64,000 nt of DNA from Litoditis marina (Eukaryota > Nematoda > Chromadorea > Rhabditida > Rhabditidae). Positions 1 through 12,898 of this stretch are shown here, piece after piece. The number at the start of each line of letters is the position of its first letter. Position 1 is the first letter of the stretch. A program made the position numbers and the translations under genes. The notes beneath the pieces are model-generated. The model did not search any database. It saw only the letters and a list, made by a program, of their open reading frames with translations, and had not been told where the DNA came from. The DNA is taken from NCBI GenBank assembly GCA_964036275.1, contig OZ038439.1, forward strand, positions 3,867,142 to 3,931,141, written 5' to 3'.

Positions 1-2147
1 TGGCTGCTTTTTCTCAGTTTTTCTGAGGAACGTTGGCTCATCTGAACTGAAATTGGAATCGAACATGGTGAAGAACAGACTATCTCGCATCCGATGCTGT
101 TCGTCAATCTCACAGTCACGTGAAAGATGTTAAACACAGCATCACTCAGAAGGGCAACATTACACGATTCCTCATTAGAATACTAATTTTACGTGACTAG
201 TCAATTTTTTTCTAGTATATATGAAGCGTGAAAACGTCGGCAGCGGTTCGGGAGAAGTATACATATTGCTACCGCACCTCGTTCAACAAAATGTGGATAT
301 TTAAAAAGAGGGGGTCGGCGTCTTTCATGTTCTGATTCACACCTGGCGGCGTTGCACACCATTCATCCTCATTAGAAGTGCTTTGATCTTTGATCTTCTC
401 AAGAGAACCTCATGAACATCTCATGATCTACCTGCCAGTTGCCAACGTTTCAGCATTACAATCATTACAATCTCATGAAACTTTCATGAGATTTTGTTTG
501 TGAGGGGATCTCATGAACTCCTCTCCTGTTAACGATGAATTGCAGAGAAAGATTTTTGAAAAAGAAAAAAGACAATTTTGAAGTTTGCACTGTTGAACTT
601 TGAATAACTTGAATACGGAAGTGTCACACTTGATTGGGAATTTCGAGGGATATCCGGAGCAGGCTGCTTTCTGTGAATAACTGCATAAATACTAGTAATC
701 GCTGACGAGACAAATTCCGGTTTGGCAAAGAGCCCAAAACAATCAAAATTCGTGAGAAACGTAAAGATTTGAATTCAGCATATGATTATGAGGTCGTGAA
801 CACGATTCAAGAAAAAGCTTGTCGTCAAGTATAATAAAACGATCTAGTAAGGTGACTCTGAAGTTGGTCAAGGAAAACTTCACCTGCGATTGATATTCTA
901 CAGTTTTAGAAAACATTATTTTCGCGTCTATCTACTGTTTTATGTGTTCAAATTTTATGATTCAATAAACATCAGCTGTTTTTAGGTATTAACCCGACAC
1001 CGCTGAAACTCAATTTAGGTAGTTAAGAGTTGAAGTCGATTAGCTTTCAAAGTGTATAACATTGACACAGTGCAAGCGGGGGTAATTTGCATAATTGTCG
1101 CCCCGCCCCCCTGCGTTTATCGTGTCGAGACCGATTACAAGGGCCGACTTCCGATGCGGCGAGAGTCTCCTGTCGCCGTGCCTTTAAGGAAACGAAGAGG
1201 GAAAAGACACATTCATAGCATAATGGGTAGTTTCGAAGAAGCTGTTGGAAGGAATTGGCTGAGAACTGCCAGGTAAAAGCGAACTATTTGGAGAAATAAC
1301 ATGTTGCGGCAAATTGTACTGGATCTTATTTTGTAAGAAATTACTGTACTGAATTATAATTTAGTTCTCGTGTGTTGTAGTTCGATGTCCCCACACTTCC
1401 TAGTCACGTTGGCTGGAAAATGCATGACAGAAAAAGATTCCTGTGCTGACTGTCTGTTACGTTGCCTTTAAGGAAACGAAAGGGGGGAAAGAAGTATTCA
1501 TAACTATACTGATCTCACACAACATTCACAAATTCAACAATGAACTATCAAAACTACTCTTTTCATTGGTGAAAATGTTGTTCATAACAAATTTTCCGAG
1601 GTTCTACAATCATAATAACAAAAACTAAATAGTGTCGATAAGAATTTCTCTTCAAGGAAACAGAAAACGGAAATAGTTCATTTTAATAAAAATTTGTACT
1701 TGTATCGAAAATCCTTGTTTTAGTTTGATGTCCATACACATCACAAGTGTAACTTTCGGTGAATTCCCACACAGTAAAATATTTTTCGGTATAACATTTT
1801 CAAGGTTCAAGATTCGTGAAATTTGCTAACAAATAATAGGATGATTATGGCAAAGTCGATAACTTCTTGAACTTTAGAAGTCTGACATCTCGAGGACTCG
1901 AGGGTATGTTTCTCACAGTTCATACTACAGTCTCACACCTCACGTTTTCTTTGTTTTCTTGAAAACCTACCCCGAAAACGTGGATTTTCCAGAAATGCTT
2001 CTCGAGTTTTGGTTAGCATCATTTTTATTTTTAGCTCTCAGGAAAAGGTTGGTTCAATGCTTTTCCCCCAATTTTGTTGGAATTCGGTTGGAGCTTTTTT
2101 TCTCTAAAACATATTTTATTCAAGCTGACATTTTTTCAGATTTTGTC
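1..2147. other. Intergenic stretch with repeats, no supported gene
   Basis: No convincing exon was found. The stretch holds one copy of the AGTCACGT-ended foldback element (about 114-198), degenerate CTCATGAG-rich sequence near 385-520, and a loosely repeated unit around 1,160-1,420 and 1,440-1,750. Both copies of that unit carry CCTTTAAGGAAACGAA followed by an A/G-rich stretch, and a related third piece begins near 1,645. The short open frames here have no splice context or codon bias. Confidence 0.5.
114..198. mobile_element. MITE, AGTCACGT...ACGTGACT family
   Basis: A short element with inverted ends AGTCACGT and ACGTGACT and an internal CGATTCCTCATTAGAAT stretch. The same sequence recurs near 51,677-51,771, 52,539-52,630, 58,123-58,214 and 58,855-58,945. 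That makes it a dispersed non-autonomous DNA element. No coding capacity. Confidence 0.7.
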
Positions 2148-5100
2148 ATGAACGATATAGGAAAATCATCAAACAAACCAGAAAAACCAAATGAACTCCC
2201 GGAGGTTGGTCCATTCTGTACTATCACACTAATTGGATTGAAGATTCAGTCAAATAATAACTTATTAACTGGAAACAGATATTGTTCTGATAACAGTACT
2301 CGTTACTATTTCATGAAACCACATATATACTTAAAAACTGCCTATTGTTTCAAGTTTCGCATGTCATTCCGTTTACCAAAGCCGTTAACCATTTACAGTT
2401 CAACGGAAACTACGAAAAACAGCATTTGAAAAATGTTGATAGAGCTTTATTTTGTTTAGATACCTCACAAATCAATAAGTTCCACAATGCAGTCAAGTCG
2501 ATTCCATTGAATTCGAAACAAATATAACTCTACAATGCAACTAATTGAAACTTGTAATGGATTTTTCATACTTTTTCATACATCTTTTCATATCTTGTTG
2601 AAAATGCTTAAGTCTGGGATAGAGACTCTTTTGTTCATATTTCAACGGAAGTTTGTATATCTGAGCCGATCTTTTAATTCTTTTGATATCAATGAATTCC
2701 TTCTTTCCAGAGTATGTATGCTAGAAGATCCCGGCATCTTCATCCTATCCTGCGTCTCCTCAAACATACGCTATTTCTCTGCTCTTACATCCCGCGGGGA
2801 TAGGAGTGGCGCGAAATAGTAAGGCAGAGCGAGAGACGCAGGATGGGATGAAGGTGCCGGGTTCTTCTAGCATACGTGCTCTGGAAATCAGTCAAGGAAC
2901 ACCATCTCGAAACGAAATGAAGTGAACTAAATGAATCTTGAAATGTTGAAGTCTTGAAAATCATCTCTTTCCAGGAATACATTCTGTATCAACCGGACCT
3001 TCTCTCCGACTACTCCAATTCCCTTGGTACAGTTTCTTTCACAACGGCTCATCAAGTGATCGACTCGCGCCGAACCAGAAAAATCATTGGCAAATCAAAA
3101 TATTTGGAAAATGTGAGTTTTACTAGATGTTACACACTTCAATCGTTTGGCTTCTATTTCAGATTGGAATTTGCGATTGAAATAATTGGGTCTCAGGAGT
3201 CATATTCACCTCGCATATGTTTTTTTCAGTTTCTTGTGATGTTTTATCAGACTGACTACAATTAGTGGTGAAAAAGATCGAAAAAAACAACCAAACTCGG
3301 TTGACATTCAAACTTCGACCACATAAAAAACACTGAAAACTTCTTTATATTTCTACTCAATCAAATTTAGATACAAATGTATAAAACGATATTTCAAACA
3401 TTAAAATGTTCAACCGAAAAAACACTTCAGGTAGTTCAAAACCCCACCACCGGCAGGCATATTTTGGTGGAGAAGCATCTTCTCGATACGACCAAAATTG
3501 AGAAACCGCTCATTGTGACCCCGCGAATTCTCGTTTCGATCAATACGTATGTTTTTCTCTTGTGTGCATTTGTTGTTCGCATTTTTATGTGCTCTATGAA
3601 ACACTATTTTGTCGTTTTTCCCTCGGAAATTCGTTCGAAACGGTATAGTTTGTACCACTCACTTCTGCTCCTACAGTAATTTGCTCAAATTTCCAGTTCA
3701 GTTTTTGCTAGTTTAGCGTGTTTGGATTTTCTGCAAGTTTTGGTAGTGTCTTCTAGACCTCCACAACTACAAACTCTGAAAGTTTGAAACCAAAATAATG
3801 AATAGTTTATCAGAAAAAGACTCCTAAGTATTTGACGGACTACTGTAGGAGGACCTCGGTTGGTGAAACCGAGTGTAGTTCGTGAGGGATTTTTGTCGTT
3901 ATCTTACATATATATATCACATTGAAATCAGTTTATCTGACTCTCATCAACAAAGAAGAAGTGTTTTCAAGAACTCAAATCGAGATGAAATTTTTATTTC
4001 CATTCTAGAATTTTCCGCAAGCAGAAATCCATCCAAGCTGATCTGGTTCAAACTAAACGGCACGTCTTCAAACGCAACGACCCTGAGAAGGTATTCAATT
4101 TAACGAAAAAAATCAAACGGTAGATTACTCTACTATTCTAGTTCGGTATGACATTTGCTGAAAGTAAATCGTTTAATGATCATTTTCGCTATTTTTCCTG
4201 ACTGTTATATTTTTCAAATTAGGAAGCTATCATTTTTTCAAGTTCTCTGTAGATGTATTTCTGTATTCAAAACGAACTGCTTAACTGCTCACTCGTATTT
4301 GAACGTGTGCTCATTCTCTCCAAACTTGAATAGACCATCTAAGCCTACTACATAAAACACATTGAAAGCAAAAAAAGTATGCAAAAAAACTCTAATTATA
4401 CTTATTATACTAACTTTCATAATCTCTATTATTGGATTTTCATGGTGAAAAAAAAAGAAGAAAAAAATTGAAATTGAACATTTCCAGATGTCTCTTCTTC
4501 GTTTCTCCGCGTATCTGAAAAATCCAAACGGAAAATCGTTCCATCTGAGCCGCGATTCGACTGGAGACTATCGCACACAGGTAAACGAGTGTTTTTCTCT
4601 TCTTTACATGACGTGAACATCTCCAACCTAGTTCAACTCAAGTCACATACAAAACACGAGGCGAAAAACATTCAACCCATGAGAAACTCATATGAGTTTC
4701 TCATGAGAATCTCATGAACACTTCATGAGCTTCTTGTGAACTTCCAATGTTGAAGTCGATAGAATCTCATGAGAAGTTCGTGAGATATTGCTCATCGCGT
4801 ATCGTATGAGGTATATCTCACGAGCTCCTGATGAGATTCCATTGATTGCTATGCTACAACGTTAGGGGCTGGAGAGACTCACATGGGTTTCTTGTCCAAT
4901 TAGAAGCATTGTTACATCGCCAGTGATAAACGGCAGTTTCTCATGAGAATTTCCTGGAACCTCTTGATCTACTCGTAGCGTAGTAGTGGATGTTGTAGCA
5001 TGGCAATCGATAAAATCTCATAAGTTTACTGCTCATGAGGTATCTCACAAAGTCTTCAGAGTCAGAAATTTTGCGTTTCATGATTTATATAATGTTCTTA

Positions 5101-8100
5101 GTTCGTTTTCCATTAATTTTTAGTACAGTGAGATCTCTTTTGCGGGGACTCTGAAGTTAAAAACCAAGTTGTTTACCAAGGTTCGACAAAAACCCATGTT
5201 GTAAAACAAGGTTTAGACAGTTTTCCAAGTTGTTTACCAAGATCTTACGGTAGGCAAACGCAAGACTGCGTATTGCGTACATAAATTGCGTCAAGAGTAC
5301 TGTAAAAATTTTCCGATTCGAATTTTTGTATTATTCCTTTATTTTTGTTGTACTATTGTATTTCCCTTTTTCTCTCGTTTTTATTGATTCAGATGTTGTG
5401 ACTAACGTTTTACTTGATAGAACAGTAGTGTGCACCAACTCAGCCAAGTGACGATCATTAGCGCGCGACTTAAAGATTTGTAGCGCGCGAATTAGCATAT
5501 TTGTTGCGAATTGCTTGCAGGCGACAAATGTTCAATTGGCGCGCTACAAATCGCCAAGTCGCCAGCGGTTAAACATTTCAATGGCCTGCTACAAATCGTT
5601 TAATCGCCAGAACGAACAGTACGCCGGTTGGGGCAGGGAAAAAAACCGTATTTTCACTTTTTACTTCGCAATTCCTGTTTTGAATGATAACAATGGTTGA
5701 ATACTGCAATTTTATTTTATTAAATATCACAGAAATACAAGATAAACCACTTAAACATGAACAAAAGGAACATATTCATATTTAATACAGAAATCGAAGA
5801 TAGAATAGAGATTGCAGTGGTCTTCATCTTCTACCCGGCTGTCTTCGGGTCTCTTCAGATTTCAATCGAGTTTCTTGATTGTAGGTAGATCTTCAACCAT
5901 ATCGACCATCGCATGCTGAAATTATCCAATTTTCAAAAAGTGTAGGACGGATTCGAACCAACTGTCGCTCAACTAAACGACATCTCAACAACCAAACGAG
6001 CATATATTACGTGCGAAACTTACACAACAGTTAGCTTTAGCACAAAAATCACTTTGAAACGTTGTAGGAACCACTTAAAAACCAGTATATAACAACCATA
6101 CACCGCTTGGGCTTGTGAGTTCAAAAAACAATGGTTTCCATACAAAATGGTCAGGAGTTCAAAAGGTATATCGTTATGCTACCCTTGCCGGCGGTGTAAG
6201 TTCAATGACTACGTGAAAACTAGATTCAATGATGAAATACGTTCCGTTATTATATACTGGCTATTTAACTTCCGGTTCCGAAGTTTTTAGATCCTTGGTG
6301 ACAAATTTTGAAGTTTATAACCATCAAAATGGGAAAAGACAGCTTAGTTGTATGAAAATTACCGGCGAGCTAATTCTTTGTCTAACCAAACGGAAACCTG
6401 CTTCTTTTAGCACATGTCACACACATAATTTGGTTTTCACAGTTAGTTCTGAGAAGGATTAACGAAAAGGTTGGGTTTTACACAAGACCTGTCCTTCAAC
6501 AATGTTGTTCAATAAAAGCCAAACCAACCTGCTCTTAGTAAAAAGATGTTGACTTCCGTGAAGATTTCGGTACCGGTACGTTTCTTTTCGTCGCACCTGT
6601 CGAACATCAAAACAACCGCGTTTCGGAGCCGATAGAGCACTGTAAAAGTAATATTAACGTTTTACTAAGAAACAGTTATTGGTCAACATCTTATTCCTTA
6701 ATCTAGATTAGGGCAGGGCTGACCCCCTCCCCCACAGTCCGAAAAACGGGCTACTTCTGCCCAAAAACAAGAAAATTTGTCCATTTTTGCTGCAAAATCA
6801 TCAATATTACTTGCTGTTTGAATGAAAACGGACTTTTTTACCGTACAGTCGGAACTTGTTCGTCGTATTTTCGAAAGTGGTCGTTTTCCTGAGCCTAAGC
6901 CTTAAGTTCTAAGTAAGCATTAACTGGTATGTTAAAATAATGTATGAGAATATCAAAAAAGATCGATATTACTAAACTCCCCGCTTTCGACTTATCTGTC
7001 GCTTCTGTAACTGAGTTAAAATTGAAAATATAGTGGAAAACATGAATATTTGTAACGAAATTATCAAAAAAAAAACTACAAATACATGTAGCAATCCTCC
7101 TGAAACTCTGAATAACATCCGTTTATATTCTATATTCCTCCCCGGTTCGGCACAAAATAGAAAGTTTCGACTTGTGATTGCCAGAATATAAGGCGATTCG
7201 AAGTGAAAATCCAGTTAAAAGAGAAAGCCATTGAGTGAACGTTTTCGATAGCAGAGAGAGAGAGAAACTTTAATAATTCTTCAGGATGACTAAAACGAAA
7301 TTTCTTCACCAATTTCCACTTTCTAACAATTAACAATTGTTTCTTCGAGCTTTGTCAAAATACACAGCATCTTTGGAATCGGTGGTCATTGGAATCATTC
7401 TCCAATTGCAGGCAGAATAACGTTCATGAATGGGCGAAACTGCAATATTTCTGACTGAACTTCTGCAATTTTTCTGTGAACCTACCTAAAAAATTTGACT
7501 TCGACGTCTCTCACGAATAAATGTCCATCCTATTTCGGGCAAAGGAAGAAGAACATCAGTTCTGAGTGTCTGAAATTACATTCGAAAGCTGAACATAAAA
7601 AATAATGAACAACAACAAAATAACAATAAAAAAGAATAAAAATTTAAAAAGAGAGAGAGAAAATTATGCGATGCGACAGTAATTGCATAATACGAAGTCC
7701 GCGGCTTCACATTACGATCACGTAAAAACCGTGCAGCGATGAAGTTCAGTAGCGCGCTGGAAATCGGCGAGAAATCTTTGAGCCGCCGCCATAAATTTCA
7801 CGCCGTTTTTTGTCGCCGTCTAATAGCAGACCATTGAAAATCTTGATTTTTTTGTCGCGCGCTACAAAAAAAATGTGAAAATTTTTGTCGAATTGTCGCT
7901 GGCTAATGATCGTGATTTGTCTGAGAAGTGAACAGGCTAAAAAACGCATAATGTGACCATATAGTGTCGTATTTTCAAAAAATGACAAAATTTGTTTTGC
8001 TATGACAGTGTGTTTGTTTTGGATGCTATCGTTCCCCCCATTCGCATTATCAGACTCCAATAGATTCGATCACTCCGTTGTCCAATGAACTTTTCTGCAT

Positions 8101-10502
8101 TTTCAGTTGGGTTCGTGCGATGTTCGACCTCTCCGCTCCGCTCAATTCCGCGTTGGAATTTGGATGTCGACAAAGCCGACGGTTTTAGCAAATATGGTAA
8201 GAGTCTGTTTCATCTTTTCCGAGATGTGCTACATTGATGAATTGTACTTTCATTGCTGGAAACAGCTTCCTACTACACAATCATATCGTAAAATTTCAAT
8301 GGAATGAAAACTCAAGCTATTAGAAGTTTTCAAACTGCACAACGGGTTTTTTCATCTATCAATTACACGTTTACTAATCGGGATAACTTGTTTTCAATGG
8401 TTTTTCCGAGATGCTTTATTCTTGAAATTGTGAAGTTTAACTTTTCTAATAAAATTTCACACTTTCAAATACTAACGACTCTCGAGGTCTAAAATATACA
8501 CCAGTCACTAGTAACATGATTGCAGATTATTGTCATTACCCATCTCTACGGTGATCGGACAGAAATTGGATATCTTTCGAATGGGATGAAGGTTGGTGGT
8601 TTGGTGTTCAAACTCTAGAATTCAGCCAGTTTTTATGTTATAGTATAGTTCTCCAAAGGTTGTCAGTAAATAAGGCTATGGTTACTATAATCCAGTTATT
8701 TGATAAACGAGCACGATAGCCTTTTATCTTATGTTGAATCGTCTAAAGTTAAAGTCTACAAATTGATTCGGTTCATTCTAATGCATGTCTGTGCTGACTA
8801 GTTAACAAGCAAGCTAGCCGGTTTCAAACTAGAGAAATTTGATTATTTCGCATCAAAAATAGTCAAATTCCCACGATTTTGGCGTAATGGGAGTTCTTTT
8901 TTTACGAATGCTGATTGTAGATTAATATAGGAGTATGAATGTACACATACACCAGTAAGGTCCGACTAAGCGACGAAAATTAATCCGTTTTCCGATGTAA
9001 ACACGTAAAAACATAGGAGTTTTCATCGAAAGTAGACCGATTTTTATCTTTTCGGCTAAAAAGTAGTCCGTTTTTTTGAATTTTACTGACTATTCGGACA
9101 ACCTTGCTGGTGTATGAATGTACAGTAGACAAGTTATCCTGGCACAAGTTTAGCGAAATTTTTAAATTTCAGTATTTCAGATGTACTGCAGTCATGCCGC
9201 CGTTACGGGCAGACAGTCTATCCTCCACCTCCTACCCTGGTTCCGGAAGAAAGGACGAGAGGGGCAACTCATTCGCGGTCATTCGGTATGTTTATTTTTT
9301 TAAGAAAGATCATAAACAGGTTTATCACATACTCAGCAAAGTTATTCAAATAGCCAGACACTTTTAGAGGGCGGGCTTCCTCTTCACGAAGCACAATTAT
9401 CGGGAATCTGTCAGTTGTTGATGCAATCAATGCAATATTGTTTTCTAATCAAAAAACGGATGCCTTCATTGAAAAGCTCAAAACTTGCAGATGTATGACA
9501 ACATCCATACTTCAGTATTGTATTAGAGGGAAATATTGTTCTTTCTGGTCCCTAGTCCTCTTTTGTTTCTCTCAGGAAACGCGGGCCAATACGACACATA
9601 GTATGTTCTTTGTGGGCTCTAAATTGACATTTGCATTATCCGCGGTGTATACGTAGTTCGGTGCGTAGCGTGCCAAAGTAGAAACTACAGTTCATTTATG
9701 CAGTCAGTCATGCGCATACGGGAGACTATTTCGCTGTTCGCAAAATAGATTGAAAATCAGGTCTTTATTTGCGTAATTGCGTAAACTAACCACAAAACTA
9801 AGTGGAAAGTGAGATTTCACAAATATTTGTTGAAACTAGGGCAGTTCCAAATTCCTAGTTTGAAGAAAAACTGGTGATTTAATGGAAAATTCAACAAATT
9901 CGTTTCATGTTTGGTCTAGCTTCAGACCCTAGAATAACACTGTCAGCTATAGTCTATAGTAGTTATTTACAGATTTGTGCCGCCTCTATCCATCCCCTGC
10001 GATCAGAGGAAGCTGATATCTTGCTGTTCCGTGAGTTTCTTGTCATTTTCATATAATTCTAAACTGGACTTAGCGATTAACGAACATATTCAAACATAAA
10101 GTTGCTTTTCATGTTCGAAATTACACTGGTTAATCAGATATTTTGTTAATCTGAGACGAAATTAATTTCAGAACTTCAAAAACTAGTGTTCGTGGGATTC
10201 GTGGCTAATTCGGTTCTGTAAACTGAGAATTAACGTGCAGATTCCAGTGAAGTTGGCTGGTGTATTTGCCGATTTTTACGCTATCCACGTTAAAATCGGA
10301 TATTTTAATCGAAAAACGGGTTACTTTTTGCAGAATAGTCACGCCTTACTGGTGTATGTCAATGAATGTGATGGTAGAGCGGTTCACCAAGATCATTTTT
10401 TCAGTTCTGAGTACCGATGGCTGCGGCGAGAGGACGCCAGAAAACCTTAGCGAGTGCGGGATTGAAGATTATCAGGAATTCCAGAACGAATCGAAGTTTT
10501 AA
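2148..10502 (+). CDS. Multi-exon protein of unknown function (about 312 aa model)
   Basis: I do not recognise the family. Eleven exons chain in phase: 2148-2204 (start MNDIGKSSN), 2399-2434, 2975-3112, 3431-3546, 4009-4090, 4488-4580, 8107-8196, 8526-8591, 9181-9285, 9973-10030 and 10405-10502 (stop). Most acceptors are TTTCAG-like, and donors include GTGAGT, GTATGT and GTAAGA. The exons at 3431, 4488 and 8107 have strong worm-like codon bias in this frame. The exon at 4009 ends in KRNDPEK and the one at 8107 contains QFRVGIWMSTKP. No signal peptide or clear membrane segment is visible; the product is basic and probably intracellular (inference). The 3.5-kb sixth intron and the intron before exon 9 are filled with repeats. 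Weak points: exon 2 is only 36 nt, the last three exons are also open in other frames, and the terminal exon follows repeat-like sequence. The true 3' end may instead be the pair at 11,582-12,254. AATAAA at 10,909 could serve this model. Confidence 0.5.
2716..2875. mobile_element. Foldback MITE with long TIRs, GTATGCTAGAAG family
   Basis: About 45 bp at the left end (GTATGCTAGAAG..., CATCCTATCCTGCGTCTC) is repeated inverted at the right end with few mismatches. The centre is AT/GC mixed and carries CATCCCGCGGGGATAGG. It lies in an intron of the unknown gene. A second copy is at about 13,334-13,492. Confidence 0.8.
3720..3885 (+). repeat. Dispersed repeat, also at 59.5 kb
   Basis: The segment with TTTTGGTAGTGTCTTCT, TTGACGGACTACTGTAGGAG and a following GGTTGGTGAAACCGAGT matches 59,555-59,715 in the same orientation at moderate identity. 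It contains no open frame of note and lies in an intron of the unknown gene. Confidence 0.6.
4581..8106 (+). other. Repeat-rich 3.5-kb intron of the unknown gene
   Basis: No exon candidate was accepted here. Contents: CTCATGAG-rich repeat (4,676-5,060); the sequence around AACCAAGTTGTTTACCAAGG (5,150-5,240), which recurs inverted near 11,110-11,155; a foldback built on GCGCGCTACAAATC (5,458-5,575); a tRNA-like remnant with GGATTCGAACC (5,945-6,025); and a related GCGCGC-rich patch at 7,745-7,880. Confidence 0.5.
5458..5575. mobile_element. Foldback element with GCGCGCTACAAATC arms
   Basis: GATTTGTAGCGCGCGAATT on the left is matched by the inverted AATTGGCGCGCTACAAATC on the right, flanked by CGACTT/AAGTCG. 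The result is a compact palindrome of about 120 bp inside the large intron. A diverged relative with TCGCGCGCTACAAA lies near 7,850. Confidence 0.6.
8946..9116. mobile_element. hAT-like MITE (CATACACCAG family), copy 1
   Basis: TIRs are CATACACCAGTAAGGT and ACCTTGCTGGTGTATG. Perfect 8-bp target duplications AATGTACA flank it at 8,938-8,945 and 9,117-9,124. The body carries AAGTAGTCCGTTTT-like and GTAGACCGATTTTTATC stretches shared with the other copies. It is non-coding and sits just upstream of an exon acceptor at 9,180. Confidence 0.9.
10230..10362 (+). repeat. Truncated CATACACCAG-family fragment
   Basis: The sequence AAAACGGGTTACTTTTTGCAGAATAGTCACGCCTTACTGGTGTATG matches the right end of the MITE family in segments, but no matching left TIR is present. 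The open frame through it is best explained as repeat sequence, not coding. Confidence 0.55.
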
Positions 10503-11049
10503 AAGCGGCCGTATTTGCAGGTCTTTTACACTTTTTTCACATCATAGTATTATTAGGTTAGCCGTATTTTGGCTAGTTGTGTTTGCATGTTAGTATAGTT
10601 GTTCACGGTTGTGCAGTTGATCTTCGTGTACTATTTTTCTTACTATTGAGTCATATTTTCAGCTTGGTTGGTATTTCAGTATTTTATGGTTCATCGTAGT
10701 TAGCCCAAAAATATATTTTTGGCGGTATTTAACAATTTGACGTGCTATTCTTGAGTTCAGAAGTGCAGTAGTGCATCACTATAACTATTTTGAGCTTTGT
10801 AGTATGTAGTTTTAAGATTTTATAATATATCACTCAAAATTGTATTTTTTGGTTTTTCTCGTTTCGTTTAGCCATTTTCGTGTTTTCTGTACGTTCGGTG
10901 CACAATTGAATAAAGGTGTGAATTATTGGTTTTCATTGTATTTGATATCAATAGCAAAACAAAAATAAAGTATTTGTGCATAATTGGAGGTACCAGCTGT
11001 TTTTAGCGGGGTACCAGCCGACCCTGGCCCTATTGCAAAACTACCGTAA

Positions 11050-11160
11050 CCCGCCGCCCAAGTTGTGCACCAAGGTTTGATTTCACAACTTGATATCAAC
11101 TAGTGGCCAATTTGGTGGCGCGAACCTTGGTAAACAACTTGGTTTTTTACTTCAGAGGAT
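11050..11160 (-). repeat. Dispersed repeat, inverted copy of 5,150-5,240
   Basis: CCTTGGTAAACAACTTGGTT followed by TTTACTTCAGAG is the reverse complement of the 5.1-kb sequence CTCTGAAGTTAAAAACC plus AAGTTGTTTACCAAGG. A second internal inverted piece (CAAGTTGTGCACCAAGG) gives the copy a foldback character. Confidence 0.55.
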
Positions 11161-11581
11161 AATAACAAATCGCCAAACGGTTCTTTTAAGATAGCGTTTC
11201 TCTCTAATTTTGACATTAGAGTCTATTAAAACACATTAAGAGACTTTTTGAGATTTTAAAATTATCATAAAATGTAGATTATGGGGAAACGCAATCCTTG
11301 AAGAGGGGCTGCATTGAATTTTCAAATAAAAGATTGCACTGAGACAGTTCTATATATGTCCTTTTCTTACTGGAATGTCCAATTCAAAGTTCTATTTTTG
11401 AAATTTCACCGTTTTTTTTGCTCACTGTCAGAGACGCAGAGGATGATTTGGAGTGAATGAATATTGATTGCGCGCATTTCTCTGACTCTCGTGCCTTTTC
11501 GGCTAACGCCGTTAGCCAAATTCGGCATTCAATGCAGCCCCCCTTTAAGGTGTGTTTTCAAATAATTTTTTCTTATTTCAG

Positions 11582-12254
11582 AGGGCTTCAGAAGACGATA
11601 TTCGCCGTGTGCATGGCACTATTTCCCCTTGTGTTCTCAAAGAAGTCTTTAAGAAGAATGTGTTTGTCTTGAGCAGAGAACAGAGACTTCAGCTGGAAAC
11701 CAACTACTTGGAGAGCCGGTTGGAGGTACGTTTTTGTACGGCGGGTGACTATAGGGGGTGTCAAATCTATAAAATGTTGTCTTTCGCCGGAATCGAACCC
11801 GCGAGAAAAAGTCTTAGCTGAGCGCGTATCATTGCACATCGGGATCACATAACCGAAAAGCTTTTGAATCGGAGACATATATCTGTACACAGCGAAAATT
11901 GAGATATACAGTACCCTCCCGTCATTCCGTTGGCGACGACTATGCATCTGAGGTATATTTTGATCCACGTACATTACAGGGTGACTAAAACTAGTTGGGT
12001 TCATCATATTCGATTTTATTCCTTTTTACTGATTGAAAAATAAGTGAAATCAATGCGGCTTCACTATTCCAAATAAAGTTTTTTTCGTCCTTTTATTTTC
12101 AAAAATGTTTGATTAGAAATCCGTTTCATTCCAGCACGACCGCCGCCGTGCCGCAGCTTTGGACAAAGATGAGGCCAGAATTCGTCCCGATATTCCGAAT
12201 GGAAAAGTCATCAAAAGCAATGTCAGAGAGAAAATCAACTGCCCCATTCAATAA
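11582..12254 (+). CDS. Two terminal exons of an unknown gene (possibly end of the upstream gene)
   Basis: Exons 11582-11725 and 12135-12254 join in phase 0 and encode 87 residues, starting RASEDDIRRVHG and ending REKINCPIQ, then TAA. Both acceptors (TTATTTCAG, ATTCCAG) and the GTACGT donor are good. The other two frames of the first exon have stops. The product is charged and rich in E, R and K, with a likely helical stretch LSREQRLQLETNYLESRLEH (inference). AATAAA at 12,287 is a fitting poly(A) signal. The 5' part is unclear. The exon at 9,973 can splice in phase 0 only if it is read in a frame other than the one chosen for the upstream model. A start at 11,457 would need a 32-nt intron, which is very short. 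Family not recognised. Confidence 0.5.
11755..11947 (-). mobile_element. tRNA-derived SINE, copy 1
   Basis: Read on the minus strand it begins ATAGTCGTCGCCAACGGA, continues with TACTGTATATCTCA and ends with a tRNA-like part containing the B-box-like GGGTTCGATTCCGGCG. The same order is found at 19,938-20,112 (minus) and 54,863-55,046 (plus). It lies in the intron between the two terminal exons. Confidence 0.75.
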
Positions 12255-12795
12255 TCAAAACGTTTCCATTTGGTTTCGGAGAATGGAATAAAGTGTGTTG
12301 TGATTATGTATTCTTTCATTTGTATGAGAAAGGAACTGACACGTTAATGTTCGTGTGTTGGTCAGATTTTGAAAAAGTTATGTAGTCGAAAAAGTTGGTA
12401 AAAAGTTAGTTAGTTTGTGAGAGTTTTTAGGTTTTTTTTTTGCAAGTATTTTTTACGCTGAGCAGAACGAATAAATAAATTCACTCCAAAAGGTTTTGGG
12501 AATTTGAGAGCTATTCCGCCTTTGTTATGCCCTTAGCGTCAAACTACTTGTCAGCTGACTGGGAGTCTTCTACTTTCCATTCTTTGTTTCTCCGTTTATT
12601 GGAATCTTTTGTTACTTTTCACTTTCTCGTAGTTTCTTTCATTGAAACTAGGTTTATGCCCTTGGCCCTACTTGTCTGTGCCACAGTGCAAGATAGTTTA
12701 TGTGTGAAATTGCGCGAAATGGTCGTTTCCAAATGAAACAAAGGTGGCCGTCATGTGAGACAAAATGGTTGGCAGACGGCCAAATGAATGACGTG

Positions 12796-12898
12796 AGAGA
12801 GGCAAAGCTAGAGAGACGAGATAGAGAGAGGAAAACAGAGAGAGATAGGGAAAGAGAGAGAGAGTTAGGGGAAGAGAGAGAGAGAGAGAGAGAGAGAT
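12796..12898. repeat. GA-rich simple repeat
   Basis: An imperfect (GA)n tract ending in an unbroken AGAGAG run. Frames across it yield artificial RERERE or LSLSLS peptides. Confidence 0.9.

Noticed and set aside
10235..10450. Open frames over 10,235-10,450 as an exon
   Set aside because: The sequence matches the right end of the CATACACCAG MITE family. Only the last part (from 10,405) is kept as a possible exon.
11588..12007. 139-codon minus-strand frame
   Set aside because: It is the shadow of the + strand exon at 11,582 continued into a SINE copy.
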